A stretch of DNA of 64,000 nt from Berberis thunbergii. Taxonomy: Eukaryota > Streptophyta > Magnoliopsida > Ranunculales > Berberidaceae. The notes under the pieces are model-generated. The model was not told the origin of the DNA. It made no database searches and saw only the letters and a list, made by a program, of their open reading frames with translations. The position numbers and the translations under genes were made by a program. This document shows, one piece after another, positions 35,426-47,124 of this stretch (the stretch's first letter is position 1; each line of letters opens with the position of its first letter). The DNA lies in the NCBI GenBank assembly GCA_003290165.1, contig QNQO01000649.1, forward strand, positions 124,001 through 188,000. The letters run 5' to 3'.

Positions 35426-36394
35426 AACAGCAAAGCAAAATTTACTTACAGGCTCAACAGTCAATGCAAAATTGACTCACAAGCCCAACAATTAAAATAA
35501 AATGTACTTACAGGCCCAAAGTCCAACAGGTACCATGGTCCATCTTGGAGTCCAACTAATGAAATGAATTGGTTCATTACTAAGCCTAGTCCAAATCTAA
35601 TAAGAATCCTACAATTTTCAAGGTCGATATAGATTATATGCTGTCGACATAAGCATATTATATGATCATCACAAATCTAAATAACCAAATCAATAATCAG
35701 CATCACAATATAATCGCATAACAATGGAGAATCGCATAATCACATAACAGTGAATAAGCAATAGAAGCATCGCATAACAGTGCATAATCACAGAATCACA
35801 TGACAGTGAATAAGCAATATAATCATCCCATAACAGTGCATAATCATGTGATCATAATAGTGCATAATCGCATATCACTGTTTACTGTAACAGTGAAATC
35901 GTTTTTCACTGTTCATGAAATTGCATATCACTGTTCACTGTAACAGTGAAATCGTTGTTCACTGTTCACGAAATCGCATATCACTATTCATGAATCAATA
36001 ATGAAATTGTTGTTCTATGAAAATAAGGAAAACGATTTCTTCTTTATAGTTTCACATGGAATCAACAGGAGATGCTCTGATACCAATTGTTATATTTAAA
36101 CCAAAACTTAAGACTCTAGTTGAATCAATGGAAACAAGAAGAATAGAAACATACCTTGATCCATAGCGTTTTCCCCTTTTGATTGTGATTGGATCTTTCG
36201 ATTGATTCAAGCGTTTCCTTAGATTCTCTGTTGAGAGGATACAGAAGACAATGCCAAAGGGTATCTCAGTTTTACGCACAACACTCAATTGGGGACCAAT
36301 CCTATTTATAATGCCCATAAGTCCCTTCAACTTACGGGCTGTGAGTTTCCAATTCTGCCCCTCATTAATTAGAAATTACATCATTGTAAACCAA
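35426..36394 (-). mobile_element. Inserted LTR-leader fragment inside copia D
   Basis: 969 bp, flanked on both sides by GATCCC (35420-35425 and 36395-36400), interrupting reverse transcriptase. Read on the minus strand it holds about 300 bp of copia D-type LTR (36385-36088), the primer site TTGGTATCAGAGC, and about 660 bp of leader nearly identical to 40160-40847. It has no second LTR and no coding sequence. Confidence 0.85.
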
Positions 36395-37250
36395 GATCCC
36401 GGTATATCTGAATCCCTAAGACAAAAGAAACTTCACCAAGATCTTTCATTTAAAATTTCTTTGCTAGAAATCTCTTGGTTTCGTGCAACATATATATATT
36501 ATTAGTGGCAAGCAATATGTCATCAACATACAAAACCAAGAAGATATGCTTACTCCCACTGAACTTATGATACACACAATTATCAACAACATTTGTCTCA
36601 AAACCAAACGAGACAATTACTTGATGAAATTTGTAGTACCACTGACGGGAAGCTTGTTTGAGCCCATAGATGGATTTCTTTAGTCTGCAAACCATATTCT
36701 TTGGGTCTCCAGACACAAAGTTTTTTGGTTGCACCATATAAATTGTTTCATCAATGTTGCCATTGAGAAACATTGTTTTAACATCCATCTGATGCAACTC
36801 AAAGTCAAAATGGGCAACAAGAGCCATGATTGTCCTAAATGAGTATTTCTTTGACACCGGAGAGAAAGTCTCTTTATAGTCGATGCCTTCCTTTTGAGTG
36901 AAGCTTTTAGCTACAAGACGAGCTTTATATCTTTCCACATTACCTTTTGAGTCCTTCTTAGTTTTGAATATTCATTTACAACCAATAGACTTTGCATTTT
37001 CAGGTAATGGGACAAGATCCCAAACTTGATTGTCTTGCATAGATTTGTACTCCTCATTCATAGCATCGATCCATTTTTTAGAGTTAGAATCCTGCATGGC
37101 TTGATTGAAGTTGATTGGATCATTGTCCACCAATTCATCATCATTTTACTTATGTTCTTGGAGAAAGACCATATAATCATCCGGAATAGCTTTTCTCTTT
37201 TCTCTCATGGATCTCCTTAATGGCATTTGATCTTGAGGTTGTTAAGTTTG
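36395..37250 (-). pseudogene. Copia D reverse transcriptase
   Basis: Minus strand: WIDAMNEEYKSMQDNQVWDL near 37000-37080, a TGA in place of Trp in the GCKWIF motif near 36973, then an open block 36938-36450 with YKARLVAKSFTQKEGIDYKE, HQMDVKTMFLNG, KKSIYGLKQASRQWYYKFHQ and the catalytic LVLYVDDILLATN. It then breaks (stop after AKKF) and resumes MKDLGEVSFVLGIQIYRD up to the insertion at 36394. Confidence 0.88.
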
Positions 37251-37322
37251 TTTCTCTGGAATATTTACTTCAATTTGAGCAGGGAGTAGTTCAACATTGT
37301 TCTGTTGAGGTTCCAAATCTGC

Positions 37323-38340
37323 TTATTGATCAATGACAGGTATTGGAACATGTACATTGTCAACAACAGTAGTAGGAGTCGAAATTGATTCCTCCCCAAA
37401 GACAATGTCTCTTACCTTATTTCTCCCCCCAAACTCGACATCCTCAAAAAACGTTGTTGTCCCCATTTCAAAAATGGACTTAATAGTGGGATTATAGAAC
37501 TTGTAGCCCCTTGATCGCTCAGAGTAGCCAATGAAATAGTTGCTCACTGTTTTAGAGTCCAATTTCTTTTCATTTGGCCGATAAGGCCTGGCTTCAGCTG
37601 GACATCCCCAAATGTGAAAATGTTTTAGACTAGGTCTTCTACCTGTCCAAAGTTCATAAGGTGTTTTGGCAGCTGCTTTAGTTGGTACTCTATTAAGGAT
37701 GTAAGCTGCAGTCTTTAGTGTTTCTCCCCAGAGTGATTCAGGCAAGGTAGAATGACTTATCATACTCCTTACCATGTCCTTAAGAGTTCGGTTTCGTCTT
37801 TCAACTACACCATTCATGCTAGGTGATCCCAGCATGGTGTACTGTGGGACGATTCCACATTCCTCTAGAAATTTAGCAAATGGTACTGGACGTTGTTCAC
37901 CGTAACCGTCATATCTGCCATAATACTCACCACCACGGTCAGACCTGACACTTTTAATTCGTTTGTTGAGTTGGTTCTCAACCTCAGCTTTGAAAGCTTT
38001 GAACATGTCCAGTGACTCAAACTTCTCATGAATGAGATATAGGTACCCATAGCGTGAGTAATCGTCTATGAATGATATAAAATATTGTTGACCATTCCAA
38101 GAAGCCGAAGGGAATGATCCACAAATATCTGTGTGGATCAATTCTAAGACGTCTGAAGTTCTGTTTGCACCCAATCTCTTTTGTTTTGTTTGTTTTCCCT
38201 TGATGCACTCAATACAGACATCAAAGTCTGAAAAATCAAGAGAATCTATTTATGCCATCTGACACAAGTCTCTCCATTCTCGTTTTCGATATATGTCCTA
38301 GACGTTTGTGCCACAGTTTTGATGAATTTCCTTAATTTAG
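37323..38340 (-). pseudogene. Copia D integrase
   Basis: Core block 38174-37323 opens as [20 protein letters not shown]. It carries the conserved D (HTDICG), D (SDRGGEY) and E ([14 protein letters not shown]), followed by the GKx-type C-terminal part. The zinc-finger end, expected as WHKRLGHIS...C..C, lies at 38180-38340 with stop codons. Typical of plant copia of the Tnt1/Tork kind; lineage not tested. Confidence 0.87.
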
Positions 38341-38802
38341 CTTACGCTTAGTACAACGTGATTCCACATGCAAGGTTTCATTATACGAGGCAATAGTGTC
38401 AAGAAGATATAGGTTATCAAATGTGCTTAAAGAACCAGTACCAATAATATTAGAATTTAATGAAAGACTAAATTGATTATTTCCAAATGAACAACAATAT
38501 CCAAATTTGTCCAACAAGGAAATAGAAACCAAATTCCGTCTAAATGACAATACTACAAAAGTGTCTTTCAGTTCCAAATAACAACCAATTCTTAAGAGTA
38601 ACCTAAAGTTTCCTATTGCTTCCACTTCTACCGATTTTCCATCGCCCACGAAGATGCGTCTTTCAGCATCATTTGGTTTTCGGTAGCTCAGACAACCCTG
38701 CATAGAAACACTTATGTGAGTAGTAGCACCGGAATCTAACCACCAAGTGTTTCTAGGTACTGAAGCTAAGTTAACCTCGGAACAGACCAAAGCAAGAAAC
38801 AT
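38332..38802 (-). pseudogene. Copia D protease
   Basis: The minus-strand block carries WWLDSGATTHIS, the aspartic protease active site in intact form, followed by IFVGDGKSVEVEAIGNFRL and FRRNLVSISLLDKFGY. It is shifted one frame relative to gag. Confidence 0.87.
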
Positions 38803-39595
38803 ACCTTTTTAGCACGGCAAGCGTGATACTTGGTACATTCCTTCTTTACATGTCCAGGTTTCTTACAAAAGAAACAACCCTCAATGCCTTTCTGTTTCTT
38901 TTGTGCTGGACCCTTAGCAGCTTCATTATCCTTCTTTCGTTTTGTGCCCTTATCTTTAGAGGTGCTTGCAAAATGATCACTTTCCGTTTTGTCTTGTTTC
39001 AACCTGTCTTCCTTTTGCACACAGTATGAAATGAGCTCATTAAGAGTCCATTTCTCCTTCTGACAATTGTAACTGACCTTAAACTTACTGTACTGTGGAG
39101 GAAGTGATATCAAAACTAGATGCACGAGTAAGTCCTCAGACAACTCAAGCTTGAGTGCTTTAAGTTTTGAAGCAAGATGAGACATCTCCATGATGTACTC
39201 TCTAATGTTCCCTTTGCCTTTGTACTTCAATGAAATCAAGCTAGCTAAAACCGTGTTTGTTTCAGCCTTATCGTTTTTAGCAAAACGATTTTCAAGTTCA
39301 GTAAGGAACTCACTGGCATTGGTCACCCCTGCGGATATTGCACCCCTAAAGGCTTCTGGAATACCTTGCTTGATGAGCATGAGATTCATGCGATTGGAGC
39401 GTTCCCACTTCTCAAAGTATTTTCTGGCATCAGGAGTACTTGCATTTGTAAGAGGAGCGGGTTGCTCAATCCTTAAGGCAAGGTCCAGATCCATACATCC
39501 AAGAACGATTAACACTTTCTCTTTCAGTCCTTGAAATTTGTCCCATTAAGCATGGGAATATTATTTACACCAGCAGATATACTAGTAGCAGACAT
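38766..39595 (-). pseudogene. Copia D gag
   Basis: Probable start at 39595 (MSATSISAGVNNIPMLNGTN). A one-base loss at the FKDWKEK motif near 39524 shifts the frame. The main block 39515-38766 contains the gag (UBN2-type) domain (SLISLKYKGKGNIREYIMEM, DLLVHLVLISLPPQYSKFKV) and a zinc knuckle CFFCKKPGHVKKEC. A second shift leads into the protease. Confidence 0.87.
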
Positions 39596-39599
39596 AGTA

Positions 39600-40847
39600 G
39601 CTGTACAGAGAATAAATTACATAAATAACATATTCACATCATTATTCAATTACATAAACATTTAAATTCATACAATAGATAAATAAATAACCCATATCAA
39701 GATACCTAGCACAACATTGTTATTTAGTCTTTGGACAGAAATATCAATCCGTAAGTGGTACTCTTCGTACACAACGAAATCGGCCTAATATTATGCCTTT
39801 CTTTGGACTGACATAATAAAAGCATGGTAAAGTAAATTTTATCACATATTTAAGACTAGGGATTATCCGGTCAAAACAATCTTCCTTTGGGCCGATTGTT
39901 TCACATGGATGTAGCATGCTCACTTATTTAAAATCAACCAACTTTCCCAACAGTGGTTGCTTTGGCAACCTATTAGTTAAATTGTGTAAAATTTAAATAA
40001 GGAACACAATAGTGATACATAAAACCAAAATTATAATCTATGTATAAATTTTGAGTATTAACCAAATTATCACCTTAATACAATTAAAACATGGGTCTAC
40101 ATAAATTGTAGCCAAAAATTAAATAGGTCCCAATGAAACAGGATAAAGCAAAATTTTCTAACAAGCCCAACAGCAAAGCAAAATTTACTTACAGGCTCAA
40201 CAGTCAATGCAAAATTGACTCACAAGCCCAACAATTAAAATAAAATGTACTTACAGGCCCAAAGTCCAACAGGTACCATGGTCCAATAGTCACCATGGTC
40301 CATCTTGGAGTCCAACTAATGAAATGAATTGGTTCATTACTAAGCCTAGTCCAAATCTAATAAGAATCCTACAATTTTCAAAGTCGATATAGATTATATG
40401 CTGTCGACATAAGCATATTATATGATCATCACAAATCTAAATAACCAAATCAATAATCAGCATCACAATATAATCGCATAACAATGGAGAATCGCATAAT
40501 CACATAACAGTGAATAAGCAATAGAAGCATCGCATAACAGTGCATAATCACATAATCACATGACAGTGAATAAGCAATATAATCATCCCATAACAGTGCA
40601 TAATCATGTGATCATAATAGTGCATAATCACATATCACTGTTTACTGTAACAGTGAAATCGTTTTTCACTGTTCATGAAATTGCATATCACTGTTCACTG
40701 TAACAGTGAAATCGTTGTTCACTGTTCACGAAATCGCATATCACTATTCATGAATCAATAATGAAATTGTTGTTCTATGAAAATAAGGAAAACGATTTCT
40801 TCTTTATAGTTTCACATGGAATCAACAGGAGATGCTCTGATACCAAT
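39600..40847 (-). other. Copia D leader with hairpin-rich repeats
   Basis: Untranslated leader. About 40450-40760 carries an array of CATAACAGTG / TTCACTGTAACAGTGAA units in alternating orientation. The same array occurs in the inserted fragment at about 35700-36000. No coding signal. Confidence 0.7.
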
Positions 40848-41278
40848 AGTTATATTTAAACCAAAACTTAAGACTCTAGTTGAATCAATGGAAACAAGAA
40901 GAATAGAAACATACCTTGATCCATAGCGCTTTCCCCTTTTGATTGTGATTGGATCTTTCGATTGATTCAAGCGTTTCCTTAGATTCTCTGTTGAGAGGAT
41001 ACAGAAAACAATGCCAAAGGGTATCTCAGTTTAACGCACAACGCTCAATTGGGGACTAATCCTATTTATAATGCCCATAAGTCCCTTCAACTTACGGGCT
41101 GTGAGTTTCCAATTCTGCCCCTCATTAATTAGAAATTACATCATTATTTACACCATGTTATTTATTAATACCTTATAGTCCAATACCCCTATTAGCACAT
41201 ATTTGATGGACTACACTTTAAGATAGCAATACATATTATATTACATATGTGTGCCCACATTATTGGATTTGTCCAACA
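40848..41278 (-). repeat. 5' LTR of copia D
   Basis: On the minus strand starts TGTTGGACAAATCC and ends with TTTAAATATAACT next to the primer site. TATA-like TTATAAATAGG near 41062-41072. Followed on the right by target copy TTTCA. Confidence 0.9.
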
Positions 41279-41283
41279 TTTCA

Positions 41284-42609
41284 ATGCAACTAAAGTTAGT
41301 TCAGTCATTATTAACTAAAGATGGACCCGCTGTTCAGTGAGCGATCCCAAAAAAGTTCGGGTTGCTACATCAACTGATTCTTTTTTTTTGGAGGGTGGGG
41401 TTGAGAACTATTTCAAGGGAAGTTAGAGAAAAAATATAAATAAAACTTCAAAGGCAATCTTGATGATTAATTTTATCAGCTCTAATCAGCTAAGAATTGT
41501 CCTTAAATTTGTCGAAGAGAATGAGCTCTACCTCCATTGGGTTTGCCACGGGTAAATGGGTGAATGCCAAAAGAGCCTCACACTGGAAGGGTTCTCATGT
41601 CTATCAGTGTATGGTAAGAAAAGCTATAGTGTATGTTGAACCAAGAGTCGTCATTCCTAGAAAGTATTTGTCTGGAAACATTGACAAATGTTATAAGGGA
41701 TTGTAGATTTTATTTCCAAACTTATGGCTATAGTTTTGGATGGAAGAACAGTTAGCATTTGACCTTTGTATATCAATGCAATCAACTTTAAGGAGCAATG
41801 GTTGTTGAAAAAGACAAAATTTGATGCCAGTAAATGCTTGAAGAATTTACTTTGTTGTTCCATTTGTTAGAAATATTTGAATTCTTGAAGAATTTGTCTC
41901 AGTAAATGCTTTGCTGATTGTTATCAATATTAGGCAGACAACAAAACTTTGTACAAAGCAGAAAAATTCCTAGTTGCTCGAACTGGTCAACCAGGTGTCG
42001 TCTCTCCTCCCTCCATTGGACAAGAAGCTCGCAGAGATCATTAAAAAAAAATATTATCCAACTAATCTAATACTAGACTGTGTGTGTTGTCGTAACATGT
42101 TTTGTGTGGGAGCATTATGTCTGGATGGCGCTTACTCAGAAGGGATGTTAGCTCAATCTGAACCAGTCCTATCAAAACCTTGTCCATGACTTGCCATAAT
42201 AATGAAGTAAACTAAGTAAATCATAAAGTTAGGTTCAAGATCATTTTACAGTAAATAATTAACAAATTAGGAAACTAGAGTCCTAGATTAACTATAAATT
42301 GGTGGTACCTTAAGTTATAGCGGCAAACATGGATAAGACTAGTTTTACTTTTCTTCTTTTTTCTCTTTGGCTCTCCATTCATCAGAAGACTTGACTTGAA
42401 CTCAAAAAAATTTACATTTGCAAACCACTTTATTCAAGGCTCTATTGGTTCAAAAGAAAAAAAAAATTTGTAGATGATGTAACTAATGGATTGCACCAAT
42501 GGTGGCCTTATTTACTGCATGAAGTATCCTTTCATACTGTTATTATTCGACAATTTTTACATTATATATGCATACTTCATTCTTGATGACATGGTTTTTC
42601 AAATCCGTT
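41284..42609 (+). other. CACTA internal DNA, coding traces uncertain
   Basis: Host DNA right of copia D. Short open frames (41497-41706, 41974-42189) could be exons of the CACTA second gene, but I recognise no definite motif. Mixed AT-rich intron-like stretches. Confidence 0.4.
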
Positions 42610-43292
42610 TTTAATAAATTCAGGAATTGTGTAATAAGAATAAAGACAGGGGTGATGTACAACAAATGCTTCATCATACAGGCATAAAATCCTTTGTCAT
42701 AATTGAGGATGAAGAGGTTAAGTACAAAATGTTTGAGATTTTGGGGTTGAATATCAACTTAGTAGAAATATAGTTACTCATTTGTGTACGTTTTCTATTG
42801 TTGCCAGATGAAAAAGACAGAAGTTCGCTCATCTCATATTAGGATGCTTGAGCTTGCTTATATAGGCAAAGATGAATCATATTCAGATGTATTCACTCAA
42901 AGAAAGGCGGTCAATTTTTTTTTCAATTTAAAATTGTTGGTATCCATTACCATTTATATTTCATATTCACTAACTAAATGTGCCTCTAAATGTAGGAAGA
43001 AATACGAAATCTTACCGTGCAACGAGAAGAGGGATTAAACTCCTTAGATGACGACCACATTTTAGCTCAAGTATTTGGGCCAAACAGACTTGGACGTGTA
43101 CATTGTAGGGGACATGGGGTAAATGAGATTGTAATGAAAGAGGCTACAGAAGTAAAAAAATAGTTAGCAGACTACAAGAAAGTGGCCAGTGATGAAATGA
43201 ATAAAATGAAGGATGATATGGCTATGATGATGCAAGCATTGAGGAGACTGACTGATCAAAACAATGGTGGATCTGAGACACATCAGCGGTGA
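42610..43292 (+). pseudogene. CACTA second gene (Ptta/En/Spm transposase-like) fragment
   Basis: Reads as exons: LCNKNKDRGDVQQMLHHTGI with KSFVIIEDEE (42625-42718); then KKTEVRSSHIRMLELAYIGK and DESYSDVFTQRKA (42808-42908); then after an intron-like AT stretch ending TGTAG (42995), EEIRNLTVQREEGLNSLDDD, HILAQVFGPNRLGRVHCRGH, and a coiled-coil-like tail KMKDDMAMMMQALRRLTDQN. The order (RSKQ...HTTGSKSFA, then a TRxEMF...RKDG block, then a VFGPERxGRVRG block) is that of the plant Ptta/En/Spm transposase-like proteins that accompany TNP2. A TAG after ATEVKK and missing upstream parts make it non-functional. Confidence 0.65.
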
Positions 43293-43939
43293 GTTTTTTA
43301 AAGTGATAATAACTAGGATGTATTTTGTATGCCATCAATGATAATAGTTGTTTTCGTATTTGATCCTTATTTGTTGATTTTTCCTATAATAATTTCGAGT
43401 TTTGCTATTGAAATCTCCATGGTTAATTAGCCAGAGAACTGCAAAGCTTCAACTGAGTTTTAGTTCAACTCCACCAGTATAATTGTTAATTTTATTACTT
43501 GTTGTTTACAGGTTTGAAGTGGCTGCCTATGTGCTATACTTTGATGTATATATATCTGGATGCAGAACTCATGTTGGTTTTTCTTACATGCTGGTTAAGA
43601 CAAAGGATCCTATTTTGTTTCTAACTTTTTTGGATTAGTCATGCTGCTATAGGAGAATGTGGTATATATATGTTCTTCTTACAAACTTTCCATGGTTGAA
43701 CATATTGTTTTACCTATAAATATATTAAAGGGTTATATTCCTTGTGTTGCTATTTTATTTGTTATATTTTTTGTGAAGCTTATGTTGTTGATAGGGTTGG
43801 CAATGAGTCAAAGATGGGTTCATGCAAATTCGCATTGGGAATAAGTTTTAAATTTAATGCTATCAATGTATTTATTTTAGTTGGAATCAACATTTTTATT
43901 GAAGCATGTAGAGCTGCCTGAAACTGATTTTTTTTTATG

Positions 43940-44245
43940 CAGGTTTGTTAACATCATTGACGCTTTCAAAGTGTCGCAACAAAATATTTGTCGGCGCTTT
44001 AAAGCGTCATTACAAAGTTATAAATACGACGTTTGTATCCAAAGGGGAATTGACATATTCATTTCTTTATCGGCGCTTATATAAGATATTACGGCGGTTT
44101 AAAAAGGGTCGTAAATGTAGATTTTAACTGGCACTTCATAGAAAGTGTCGTTAATCCTTTGCCGGCACATATTATTTTCGGCGCTTTATAAAATGTCGAC
44201 AATGATTTAAACCGTCACATTTAAAGTCATATAAAGTGCCGCTTA
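43940..44245 (+). repeat. CACTA subterminal repeats
   Basis: Clustered short repeats in both orientations: CGGCGCTTTA, AAAGTGTCG, GCGCTTATA, AAAATGTCG, AAGTGCCGC. They resemble the GGCAC / GCGCCG motifs after the 5' terminus at 11661. Such clusters are binding sites for CACTA-encoded proteins in known elements. The terminal inverted repeat itself is not seen. Confidence 0.6.
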
Positions 44246-44838
44246 AATTTAAAAATCAATTATAGCTAAGCCCCTAAAATAATTTATTTAAAGTCATTTA
44301 ATTACCTATAAATTATAAAAGACCTTCATATCTAATTTTTTTGATTTTTCATCAAAATCAACCCTACACCTGTAAACATTCATTAATTACACCTAAGCCC
44401 AATGTATAATTGATTTGAAGCCCTCAAATTATCTATAAAAAAAAAAGGTCATTACATTTAACTTTTAGATTTTCCATTTTACCCTTAACATTTCATATTT
44501 TTACAGTAAAAATCAGTCTCTCTCAAACATCGAATAATTATACATATATTCATAACATAAATTATTTGAAACATCTTATTTATTTATAAACTATACATAG
44601 GCTCTTAAATTATATATACTTATTTTGTTTAAAAATTTAATAATAATTTATTATTATTATTATTAAATTATTACAATGAAATAAAAAAATACTAAATATT
44701 TGCGCATATATATACCGAGCACATTTAGGAAGACGGCTCGAGAAATAGGGCAAAGACAGCCAACACCGCCCACTCTCCTCGAAATGCGGGGTGATAAAAT
44801 CAGGGATATATACCATGCTAGATGGACTTTCTTACTAT
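44246..44838. other. AT-rich intergenic DNA
   Basis: Very AT-rich with a TTATTATTATTATTA run near 44649-44665. No coding signal. Confidence 0.55.
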
Positions 44839-45000
44839 TTTTTATAAGAAAAAAAAAAAAGTAGGGACTAACGTGGCAATCAAAAGAGTTAAAATAGCAA
44901 CCAGACGTCACATGTCCCTCATCAACGAAACTGCTTCGCGTGCGTTTCAATAGTCTCGCAAGTACTTCGACCTTTGCGTCCGAGTGATTGCATATCACCA
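44839..45000 (+). repeat. Dispersed repeat, copy 2
   Basis: Second copy of the repeat at 10062-10228, same strand, ending CATATCACCACG where copy 1 ends CATGTCACCACA and meets the CACTA terminus. Right of it is different DNA. Confidence 0.75.
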
Positions 45001-45319
45001 CGTTTCAGACTGCCGTGGAAAGCAAGTGAGCGAGCGTGGACCCTCTTGATTTGTTTTCCTTATGAGAGGCCCTAATACATACAACCGCAGTAGCGAATTC
45101 ATGTTCACTCATCCGACTGTCTCACGTGTATGCCACATGGTGACATGGGATATACATGCACAAGGATAAGATATGGCCCTTGTCAAGGAGAATAAAATCG
45201 CAATTGTCAATTGATTGGTAGTTTGATCTGTTGTATGTACATGCACAAGGAGAAGAAAATGGCACTTGTCAATTGCATTTTCAATTGAAAGTCCAGCCAA
45301 AAATTGAAAAAATTAAGAA

Positions 45320-45445
45320 TAAAAGAAGTAACTGAGTTGGTAGAGGTGTGACAGATGATGTCACAAATTCAAATCGAGGGTTGATGACATGAGCTGAAAA
45401 GGGTTAAGGGTTAAAAAATAATAATAAATAAATAAAATCAACAAA
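45320..45445 (+). repeat. Possible tRNA-derived SINE
   Basis: A short unit with an A-box-like stretch (GTAACTGAGTTGGTAGAGG), a B-box-like stretch about 30 bp later (AATTCAAATCGAGGG) and an A/T-rich tail of AATAATAAATAAATAAA form. The layout fits a plant SINE; no target duplication was verified. Confidence 0.4.
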
Positions 45446-47124
45446 AATAAAAAAGGGTTTAATGCATAACTTCAAACGGCCTCATAGAGATGGTAATTTA
45501 TATACACTTTGTAATGGATCTAGTTGAAATTGTATCAATATGCTGAGTTATACCATCTCGTCTCGGTGCCATTCCTAATAATTTTGAACACTTTATAAGC
45601 TGACCCCTGACTTAGGAGATGTTCCATAGAACAACACTCCTAATTATGTGCTCACCCGTATGAATCGCTGCATGAGAAAGATATAAAGAATTGAAAAATA
45701 AATAAAGAAAAGAAGTTTGAAACTTGGAGTATAAGAAATGTAGTTTATAACAATGAATCATCTTTAGTTTGAAGGGACTTGCATGCACTAACACTTGTTT
45801 CCTGGCTTTTCCAACTCAACTTAGAGAGAATCTCTACAAATTAAGAGTAACTTGCTTGTATGTAGTTAATTAAGGAAGGTTCTTTCTCCTCTTTTTTTTA
45901 CCTAATATGAAAAAGAAAAAACATGCCATGCTTGAGAATGTTATAGCATGACATAGCACCACGAAATAATAATGTTTTTTACTCCTACATTAACGTACTT
46001 TTTTTATGATTAATGTAAAGTATGCTCAGTGGGGGTCTAACCTTGCCTAAAATTCGCCCTTAGGTGTACCTAGTCGAAGACCCTCTTGGAGGATATTTTC
46101 ATTGGTGCGTAACATTTGTTCGCAATTTGAACTGGTAAATTATTATGTTGTAGCCCCCTAGTTATAATTATGGTCATGCATTTCTAGAACATAATATTTT
46201 TGCGGAGGAAATTAAAGGTAATAAAATATCAATGAGGAGCGAATCTCTAATGAGGGTGTATGCCGTCAATTGTTCATATTCACACACACTTCAAAGATCT
46301 TCATGTTATAGCAGCTATGCTACACAAGAATTAATTGTCAAAAAATTTACCATATAAGATGAGCATTGCACTGGAAATAGGTAGTTTTTTTTAATAAAAA
46401 AAAAGATACAAGTTTTTAAATTTCAATGTAAATTTGAGTATTGAAGAAAGAAAGAAAGAAAGGTAAACTTCCAAGTTGGAGTGTTCATGAAGTGAAGTTG
46501 ATGAGCCAGAAATGACCCCCACCCAAGCCAGGCCTGGATAGGGGTATCTTACCAAATCGATGTAGATCACTTGTTTTAAACTGAAAAGCCTGCCATTGAT
46601 TTGTATTTTTGTTTTTTTTTTTGGCTAAAACTGAAAAACCTGCCATTGAATTTTTTGCTACCACATACAAGAACAATTCTACTGGGCCTGGGTCTCTACC
46701 TGATTTGCTGTTTGAAGGTAAAAATACACTTTTGCTTCCTTTCTTTAAATATATTTTTCCCTCTTTAAACATCTTTTCCAGGGGCACATACAATACAAAG
46801 CCTACAACGTAGAATACTGTTTTGGGTTCACACTTACCTGATGCTGCTCACTCGAAGTAGTTAATTTCAGTTTTATTACGTACAGAAGAGAAATTGCATA
46901 CACACCGCATCAGGTTAATAATCTGTAATGAGTTAATCACAATCACATCATAAGGGGATTGAGTCTCATTCACGCCAGAGATTCAGAGATTTCTCTAGTT
47001 AATGTTTTTGAACGATAGAAAGATTTCCAACCATAAAAGAGGCTACAAATATGTGTCATATGGTTTGCCTCCATTTTGTTTTCGACTACCATGATATCAT
47101 CCATTTACTACATCAAATTCACAT
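45446..47124. other. Intergenic, no gene seen
   Basis: AT-rich with small repeats, including two copies of an AAAACTGAAAAxCCTGCCATTG block near 46577-46650. The minus-strand frame 46485-46793 overlaps that repeat and has no domain. Confidence 0.5.

Larger units (their letters stand above)
33727..41278 (-). mobile_element. Ty1/copia retrotransposon D with internal insertion, minus strand
   Basis: Minus-strand element with LTRs at 33727-34165 (3') and 40848-41278 (5') and target duplication TTTCA (33722-33726, 41279-41283). Copia-type polypurine tract AAGTGGGAGA next to the 3' LTR; primer site TTGGTATCAGAGC (complement at 40834-40846). Gag, protease, integrase, reverse transcriptase and RNase H are all present in copia order, each broken. 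A 969-bp piece of the same family's LTR and leader (35426-36394) interrupts reverse transcriptase. Confidence 0.93.
11661..44245 (+). mobile_element. CACTA (En/Spm) transposon broken up by nested retrotransposons
   Basis: The 5' terminus CACTACAAAAAATGCATTCT is at 11661. GCGCC-type subterminal repeats follow, then the start of a TNP2-type transposase (12151-12795). The second CACTA gene (Ptta/TnpA-like) appears at about 42610-43292, and GGCGCTTTA / GTCG-type subterminal repeats at 43940-44245. The roughly 29 kb between are gypsy A, gypsy B with an Athila-type LTR, and copia C and D. No 3' TTTTTTGTAGTG terminus was found, so the right edge is approximate and the element may be truncated. That the two halves belong to one element is an inference from gene order and strand. 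Confidence 0.55.

Noticed and set aside
35700..36000. CRISPR-like or regularly spaced array
   Set aside because: Units are irregular, palindromic and part of a copia leader present twice; a plant nuclear context excludes CRISPR.
46485..46793. 102-codon minus-strand frame
   Set aside because: Contains a small direct repeat, a T-run and no recognisable domain; likely chance.
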